A stretch of DNA of 10,662 nucleotides, taken from contig JALRGJ010000031.1 of NCBI GenBank assembly GCA_023253435.1, forward strand, positions 1 through 10,662. Reading direction: 5' to 3'. Positions 6,514 to 10,662 of this stretch are shown here, one piece after another (positions within the stretch are counted from its first letter, which is position 1; each line of letters begins with the position of its first letter). The translations under genes were made by a program, and so were the position numbers. The notes beneath the pieces were generated by a model. The model was not told the DNA's origin, made no database searches, and saw only the letters and a list, made by a program, of their open reading frames with translations. The DNA comes from Ilumatobacteraceae bacterium. GTDB lineage: Bacteria; Actinomycetota; Acidimicrobiia; Acidimicrobiales; Ilumatobacteraceae.

Positions 6514-7254
6514 ATGACAAGTTCGCTTAACGGACGATCAGTTGTGATTACTCGTTCAATTTCGCAAAACGAATCTTTTCGCCGATTGCTTGAAGCTCGA
6601 GGGGCAACAGTGTTGGAGGTTCCTCTCATTGCAATCGCCGAACCAGACGATGAAGGACGAGAACGAGACGAAGTTCTTCAGAGGTTTAGTGACTTTGATT
6701 GGCTCATTGTTACTTCGCCTAACGGAGCTGAACGGGTGGTTCCGTTCCTTGCTGCATCAAAAGCTGCTGGTGATGTTGAGACGTATCCACAATTTGCAGC
6801 AGTAGGTGAGGCAACTGCACGCACGCTTGACACCACCGTGGCCCTGGTTGCCAATCCAGCACGTGCAGAAGTTTTGGCGGCCATGTTCCCTGAAGGCTCG
6901 GGGACAGTCCTTCTCGTGCAAGGCAATTTGGCAGACAATGTTTTAGAACAATCACTCTCTGCAAAAGGTTGGACGGTCACCAAAGTTGTGGCGTATCAAA
7001 CGGTTCAATTACGGGCATCGGCAGAAATGATCTCTCCAGCGTCGAAAGCCGATGTTTTATTTTTTGCTTCTGGCAGTGCCGTCACTGCGTGGGCGGACTC
7101 TTTTGGTACATCCACGCCGCCCGTTACGGTGGCTATTGGCCCCTCTACGGCAAAGGTGGCCTCGGCTCTAGGCATTGATATTGCTGGGGTCTCGCCTGAT
7201 CAAAGTTTGGAATCCATGATTTTGACCGCCGAGAGGTTGCTAGAACGCCTCTAG
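6514..7254 (+). CDS. hemD: Uroporphyrinogen-III synthase
   Basis: HemD closes hydroxymethylbilane into uroporphyrinogen III, inverting ring D. The family is poorly conserved. The 246-residue protein shows its features: a first strand GRSVVITRS, the RLLEARGATVLEVPLI segment, a DWLIVTSPNGAERVV motif, VGEATARTL, and in the second half FFASGSAVTAW and AIGPSTAKVASALG. The frame extends upstream to 6454, but the ATG at 6514 is one base after the hemC stop and gives the usual N-terminus, so the extra Gln-rich residues are rejected. There is no fusion to a uroporphyrinogen methyltransferase (CobA/HemX type), as is found in many actinobacteria. Position between hemC and hemB supports the call. Confidence 0.93.
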   Translation: MTSSLNGRSVVITRSISQNESFRRLLEARGATVLEVPLIAIAEPDDEGRERDEVLQRFSDFDWLIVTSPNGAERVVPFLAASKAAGDVETYPQFAAVGEATARTLDTTVALVANPARAEVLAAMFPEGSGTVLLVQGNLADNVLEQSLSAKGWTVTKVVAYQTVQLRASAEMISPASKADVLFFASGSAVTAWADSFGTSTPPVTVAIGPSTAKVASALGIDIAGVSPDQSLESMILTAERLLERL

Positions 7255-7257
7255 CCT
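7252..7257 (+). promoter_or_regulatory. Possible internal -10 box before hemB
   Basis: TAGCCT overlaps the hemD stop codon and ends 6 nt before the hemB GTG, the same spacing as at the DUF62 gene. hemB has no clear Shine-Dalgarno. TANNNT is short and occurs often by chance, so an internal leaderless promoter is only a possibility. Confidence 0.25.
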
Positions 7258-7263
7258 TGTGGG

Positions 7264-8250
7264 GTGACCTTCCCCGTTTCACGTCCCCGCCGACTCCGCA
7301 CCTCACCGGCCATGCGCGAACTTGTGGCGGAAACTCGTCTCCACGTTTCAGATCTTGTTGCTCCACTATTTGTTCGAGAAGCCATCAGTACTCCACAACC
7401 CATTGCGTCTCTTCCCGGGGTCGTGCAGCACACAGTTGAATCTTTGGTGCAGGAAGTTAGGGAACTTCGTGATCTTGGAGTGAAAGCCATCATCTTGTTC
7501 GGAGTTCCTGCAACGAAAGACGACATTGGATCTGGTGCCTTTGATCCAAACGGAATTGCTCAAGTTGCTTTGCGTGCACTTCGCGAGGCCGTAGGAGACG
7601 ACATTGTGATCATGGCTGATCTGTGTGTAGACGAGTACACCTCACACGGACACTGTGGGATAGTCGACTCTCACGGAGATGTAGACAACGACGCAACTGT
7701 AGAGATTTATTGCAAAGCTGCGGTTGCTCAAGCACGTGCGGGTGCTCATGTTGTGGCACCTAGCGGGATGATGGATGGTCAAGTGGCTGCAATTCGGTCA
7801 GCGCTTGATGAGGCTGGATACGAGAACGTGGCAATCATGGCGTATTCAGCAAAATATGCATCTGCTTTATACGGGCCGTTTCGTGATGCAGTAGATGTAC
7901 AAATCATTGGCGGTGGAGACCGAAAGGGATACCAACAAGATTGGCGCAATGCAAGAGAATCGATGCGTGAAGTGTTTGAAGACATAGAGCAAGGTGCTGA
8001 CATTGTGATGGTGAAACCAGCTCTTGCGTATCTTGATGTCATTGGTCAAGTCCGAGCATCAGTTGATCACCCAGTTGCTGCGTATCACGTCAGTGGTGAA
8101 TATTCCATGATCAAAGCTGCTGCTGAAAAAGGTTGGATTGATCACGATGCAGTGGCCTTAGAACATCTCACCGCAATTAAGCGCGCTGGCGCGGACATCA
8201 TTCTTACGTATCTCACGCGTTGGTTCGCTGAGTATTCACGCTTGGCTTAG
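7264..8250 (+). CDS. hemB: Delta-aminolevulinic acid dehydratase (porphobilinogen synthase)
   Basis: HemB condenses two 5-aminolevulinate molecules to porphobilinogen. The 328-residue protein starts with GTG, nine bp after hemD. It has the SRPRRLR-SPAMRELVAET N-terminus, both Schiff-base lysines (Lys197 in YSAKYASALYGPFRDA and Lys251 in VMVKPALAYLD) and a YHVSGEYSMIKAAAEKGW segment. The metal site reads DLCVDEYTSHGHCG (119-132). Cys121 and Cys131 are retained, but the middle cysteine of the three-Cys zinc site is Asp123. This hybrid site is a recognised variant in the family and suggests altered catalytic metal use (Mg or mixed). It is otherwise complete, and hemL follows 13 bp later. Confidence 0.97.
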   Translation: MTFPVSRPRRLRTSPAMRELVAETRLHVSDLVAPLFVREAISTPQPIASLPGVVQHTVESLVQEVRELRDLGVKAIILFGVPATKDDIGSGAFDPNGIAQVALRALREAVGDDIVIMADLCVDEYTSHGHCGIVDSHGDVDNDATVEIYCKAAVAQARAGAHVVAPSGMMDGQVAAIRSALDEAGYENVAIMAYSAKYASALYGPFRDAVDVQIIGGGDRKGYQQDWRNARESMREVFEDIEQGADIVMVKPALAYLDVIGQVRASVDHPVAAYHVSGEYSMIKAAAEKGWIDHDAVALEHLTAIKRAGADIILTYLTRWFAEYSRLA

Positions 8251-8263
8251 ACAGGACCCCAAC

Positions 8264-9613
8264 ATGACCGGAACAATTCCTTTCTGTGACGCTTCCACCT
8301 GTGTGGCAAAAGGTTGCCAACCCACTCTGTGTAAGGGTGCTGGAATTCCTTCAAATGAAGAAATGTTTCAACGTTCCGCACGTTCTATTCCCGGTGGAGT
8401 GAACTCATCAATTCGTGCGTTCAAGTCTGTTGGTGGAACTCCATACATTGTTGCTCGCGCAGAGGGTGCGCGAGTGTGGGATGTTGAGAGCAATGAACTC
8501 ATCGACCTTGTACAAAGTTACGGTGCAGTCATTTTGGGCCATGCACATCCCAAAGTCACAGCAGCTATTCGTGATGCGGCAGGGGATGGAACATCGTATG
8601 GAGCGCCAACTCCTCGAGAGATGAAGTTGGCTGAAGCAATTAGCGAACGTGTGCCTTCATGTGAACGTGTTCGCTTCATGAACAGCGGTACTGAATCAAC
8701 AAGCACTGCAGTTCGTTTAGCACGAGGTGCGACTGGGCGGAAAAGAATTGTCACTTTCCACGGAAACTTTCACGGGGCAACAGATGCATTGTTGGCCGCA
8801 GGTGGAAGTGGTTTGGCAACACTTGGACTACCAGGCACAGCAGGTGTGCCAGAAGAAGCGGTAGCAAACACGTGGGTGTTGCCGTACAACGTTGTTCCAC
8901 AATTGGACAACGATGTTGCGGCCGTATTTGTGGAACCAGTTGCAGCAAACATGGGAGTTGTTGCTCCAGCGCCTGGTTTTCTGGAAGGTCTGCGTGCTGA
9001 GTGCGACAGAGTTGGTGCACTCTTAGTTTTTGACGAAGTGATTACGGGATTCCGGTTAGGCCTCGGTGGCGCCCAAGCAAAGTACGACGTACGCCCGGAT
9101 CTCACATGCTTTGGAAAGGTGATTGGTGGCGGTCTTCCCATCGGTGCACTCGGTGGGCGAAAAGACATCATGGAAAATTTGACACCCCTTGGCTCTGTTT
9201 TTCATGCAGGAACTTTGGCGGGTAATCCAATTGCCACAGCTGCAGGACTTGCTGCATTAAATGAACTCACTCCAGATGTGTATATGGAATTGCTTGCAAG
9301 AGCACGAGCGTTGTCTGCCATGTTGCGGGATGCATGTAGTTCTGAAGGAATTCATGCTCAGTTCCCTGTTGTAGGAACTCTGGTGGGTATGCATTTTGGC
9401 AATTCACTACACGATGCTCCAACAAACTTTGAAGAAGCCAAAACTACAGATGAAGAACTTTTCAAAAAGGTGTTTCATGGCGTGCTGAAAGCTGGGGTCG
9501 CCCTTCCACCAGGTGCATATGAAGCGTTATTTGTAGGTCTTGCCCATACAGATGAACTAATGCAACAGCTTGCAGAGCGGGTTGCAAAAGGCCTGCGAGG
9601 TATCGCAGTTTGA
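8264..9613 (+). CDS. hemL: Glutamate-1-semialdehyde 2,1-aminomutase with Cys-rich N-terminal extension
   Basis: HemL is a PLP enzyme that converts glutamate-1-semialdehyde to 5-aminolevulinate. Motifs include RSIPGGVNSSIRAF, SYGAVILGHAHP, FMNSGTEST (with Asn140), FDEVITGFR (Asp257 holds the PLP ring nitrogen) and CFGKVIGGGLPIGA with the PLP Lys285. The family normally begins near residue 28. Here about 27 extra residues precede it and carry Cys8, Cys13, Cys18 and Cys23, exactly five residues apart. The ATG at 8264 is supported by AGGA (8253-8256) 7 nt upstream; the next in-frame ATG (codon 34) would cut into the first family helix. So the extension is probably translated. It contains no Cys-Pro heme-regulatory motif. 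The stop overlaps the start of the next gene. Confidence 0.95.
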   Translation: MTGTIPFCDASTCVAKGCQPTLCKGAGIPSNEEMFQRSARSIPGGVNSSIRAFKSVGGTPYIVARAEGARVWDVESNELIDLVQSYGAVILGHAHPKVTAAIRDAAGDGTSYGAPTPREMKLAEAISERVPSCERVRFMNSGTESTSTAVRLARGATGRKRIVTFHGNFHGATDALLAAGGSGLATLGLPGTAGVPEEAVANTWVLPYNVVPQLDNDVAAVFVEPVAANMGVVAPAPGFLEGLRAECDRVGALLVFDEVITGFRLGLGGAQAKYDVRPDLTCFGKVIGGGLPIGALGGRKDIMENLTPLGSVFHAGTLAGNPIATAAGLAALNELTPDVYMELLARARALSAMLRDACSSEGIHAQFPVVGTLVGMHFGNSLHDAPTNFEEAKTTDEELFKKVFHGVLKAGVALPPGAYEALFVGLAHTDELMQQLAERVAKGLRGIAV

Positions 9614-10218
9614 GATCTTCTCGATTTCAATCACGCACAATGTGGGTTGCAATGGCAACAGCAACATTGATTTTTCCTTCATGCGGAAACGACAATGTTG
9701 TCCCTACGTCAACTCGTCATCGAATCGATGTAGTTGCAAGCGTGAATTCGATCAGCGTAGATACCAATTGGTCTCAAGAGGGGAGCGTGACTAGTGGGGG
9801 AGCGATGAGGCTTTCTCTTGATGATTTGCGCACTGTGACCATTGCAGAAGGAACCATGGTGGATGACTATTCGGTGATGGCGTCATGCACTGACTTCTCT
9901 GCGCCCAATGCATGTGTGTTACTCGCAGACATGTTGGGCGATGCAATCATTTGGTATGCGCTGGTACCAGCAGACAAAGTGTCTGGTCAACAGTTTCTTA
10001 CTTTGCCTGGTCTTGTTGATATGCAAGACAACGGCAACGAAGGAATTTTGCGTAACGGTTGGGTTGTGAAGTTGGCATCGCCAGTCAAAAGAGAATGTGG
10101 CGACACTGATACATCTCACCTAAGAGATTTCATTACGCGCTTTCCTGATGCACTAAGTACATCGGTGATGAATTTGACCACAGACAATGTGGCCACAGTG
10201 AGATGTAAAAACGGTTAG
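9610..10218 (+). CDS. Putative secreted lipoprotein, unknown function
   Basis: The 202-codon frame opens with TTG at 9610, overlapping the hemL stop as TTGA, which suggests translational coupling. That start gives a basic n-region (Arg2, Arg5, Arg9), a hydrophobic stretch (12-22) and Cys25 followed by GND. This resembles a lipoprotein signal, although the lipobox IFPSC is weak (Phe and Pro at -3 and -2). The ATG at 9640 would lose the basic residues, so TTG is preferred. The mature part has four more cysteines (93, 102, 163, 199), possibly two disulfides, which fits an exported protein. I recognise no domain. Its place behind hemL may only reflect operon read-through. It converges with the cytochrome-like gene, 9 bp between stops. 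Confidence 0.7.
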   Translation: MRSSRFQSRTMWVAMATATLIFPSCGNDNVVPTSTRHRIDVVASVNSISVDTNWSQEGSVTSGGAMRLSLDDLRTVTIAEGTMVDDYSVMASCTDFSAPNACVLLADMLGDAIIWYALVPADKVSGQQFLTLPGLVDMQDNGNEGILRNGWVVKLASPVKRECGDTDTSHLRDFITRFPDALSTSVMNLTTDNVATVRCKNG

Positions 10219-10227
10219 GAAACTGAA

Positions 10228-10662
10228 TTACTTTTTGATGCTGGCGCGAGCCTTTGTGCCTACAAGACCCGGCTTTGACTCAAGAGCAGTGAAGTCTTTG
10301 TCGATGCTGTCAAATGTTGATGAGCCAGCTTCTAATGCAGCAAAGATTGGTGACTCTGGTGAGCACCAGTCTTCGTATTCCGCTGCGTACTCCTCACTCG
10401 CTGGGTCTGCACCTCCGAGCACATAACGCTCGTGACACACCACGGCAAGAATTTGTGCGTCGGTGAGTCCACCGCCAGCCATTGCTCCCTGCATTGGCAT
10501 TGGGTTTCCGTTGTACGAGAGTGGTGCGTGTGCTCCACCTTCACGGTTGGGATCGCCGTAGGTGGCAAGACCTTCTTTGACGTAACCCTGGCTACCGGTG
10601 TACACAAAATTGAGCATGTCCTCAATGTGAGGGAATGTCTTGAGAACTTCACCTTGGTAGAG
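10228..10662 (-). CDS. Cytochrome c-like protein, C-terminal part (partial)
   Basis: The frame is open to the right edge of the window; 144 residues are visible and the stop is TAA at 10230-10228. The segment NGNPMPMQGAMAGGGLTDAQ followed by ILAVVCHERYVLGG resembles the end of a class I cytochrome c: a Met-Pro axial-ligand loop, then LTDxQI starting the final helix with a conserved aromatic. The heme-binding CxxCH would lie upstream, outside the window, so heme attachment is not shown. The first visible part (KTFPHIEDMLNFVYTG) fits the preceding helix. Beyond the domain is an acidic tail with WCSPES and a basic end (KARASIKK). The role could be electron transfer to an oxidase; that is inference. 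Confidence 0.55.
   Translation of the reverse strand, partial: LYQGEVLKTFPHIEDMLNFVYTGSQGYVKEGLATYGDPNREGGAHAPLSYNGNPMPMQGAMAGGGLTDAQILAVVCHERYVLGGADPASEEYAAEYEDWCSPESPIFAALEAGSSTFDSIDKDFTALESKPGLVGTKARASIKK

Noticed and set aside
8659..8676. Second Rex-operator-like match (GTGAACGTGTTCGC core)
   Set aside because: It agrees at about 13 of 18 positions but lies inside hemL codons for Glu-Arg-Val-Arg, far from any start; probably chance.

Overview
The window is a dense stretch of an actinobacterial chromosome. Three things point to Actinomycetota: the order rex-hemA-hemC-hemD-hemB-hemL, the mixture of apparently leaderless starts with Shine-Dalgarno starts, and TANNNT-type -10 boxes. The moderate base composition and the style of the proteins suggest an Acidimicrobiia (Ilumatobacter-like) lineage. 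That finer placement is inference. I see no mobile element, CRISPR array, tRNA or rRNA.

Layout. Bases 1-192 are the 3' end of proC (pyrroline-5-carboxylate reductase). Bases 193-415 have no gene but hold a CRP-like palindrome, several small hairpins and a strong hairpin followed by a T-rich run. From 416 a three-gene + strand set follows: a DUF62 S-adenosylmethionine hydrolase homologue, a 28-codon single-helix membrane peptide, and an ANL-superfamily acyl-CoA ligase. The ligase converges with a minus-strand gene for a protein with about seven membrane helices, and their stop codons share TTAA. That membrane gene is divergent from rex across a 62-bp gap. The gap carries a good match to the Rex operator just upstream of a -10 box.

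The heme block (3667-9613) encodes the redox sensor Rex and the C5-pathway enzymes GluTR (HemA), HemL, HemB, HemC and HemD. Together they take glutamyl-tRNA through aminolevulinate, porphobilinogen and hydroxymethylbilane to uroporphyrinogen III. Gaps are 1-13 bp, so this is an operon, and the operator implies that the NADH/NAD+ ratio controls heme precursor supply. A putative lipoprotein gene starts on a TTG that overlaps the hemL stop. The window ends inside a minus-strand gene whose visible C-terminus resembles a class I cytochrome c.

Points most worth a second look: an evenly spaced four-cysteine N-terminal extension on HemL; loss of the active-site histidine in the DUF62 enzyme; the unannotated 28-aa membrane peptide; the Rex operator shared with a divergent membrane gene; and a shared AATAGCGTG promoter element in front of two apparently leaderless genes. 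I did not find a clear-cut new multi-gene system here.
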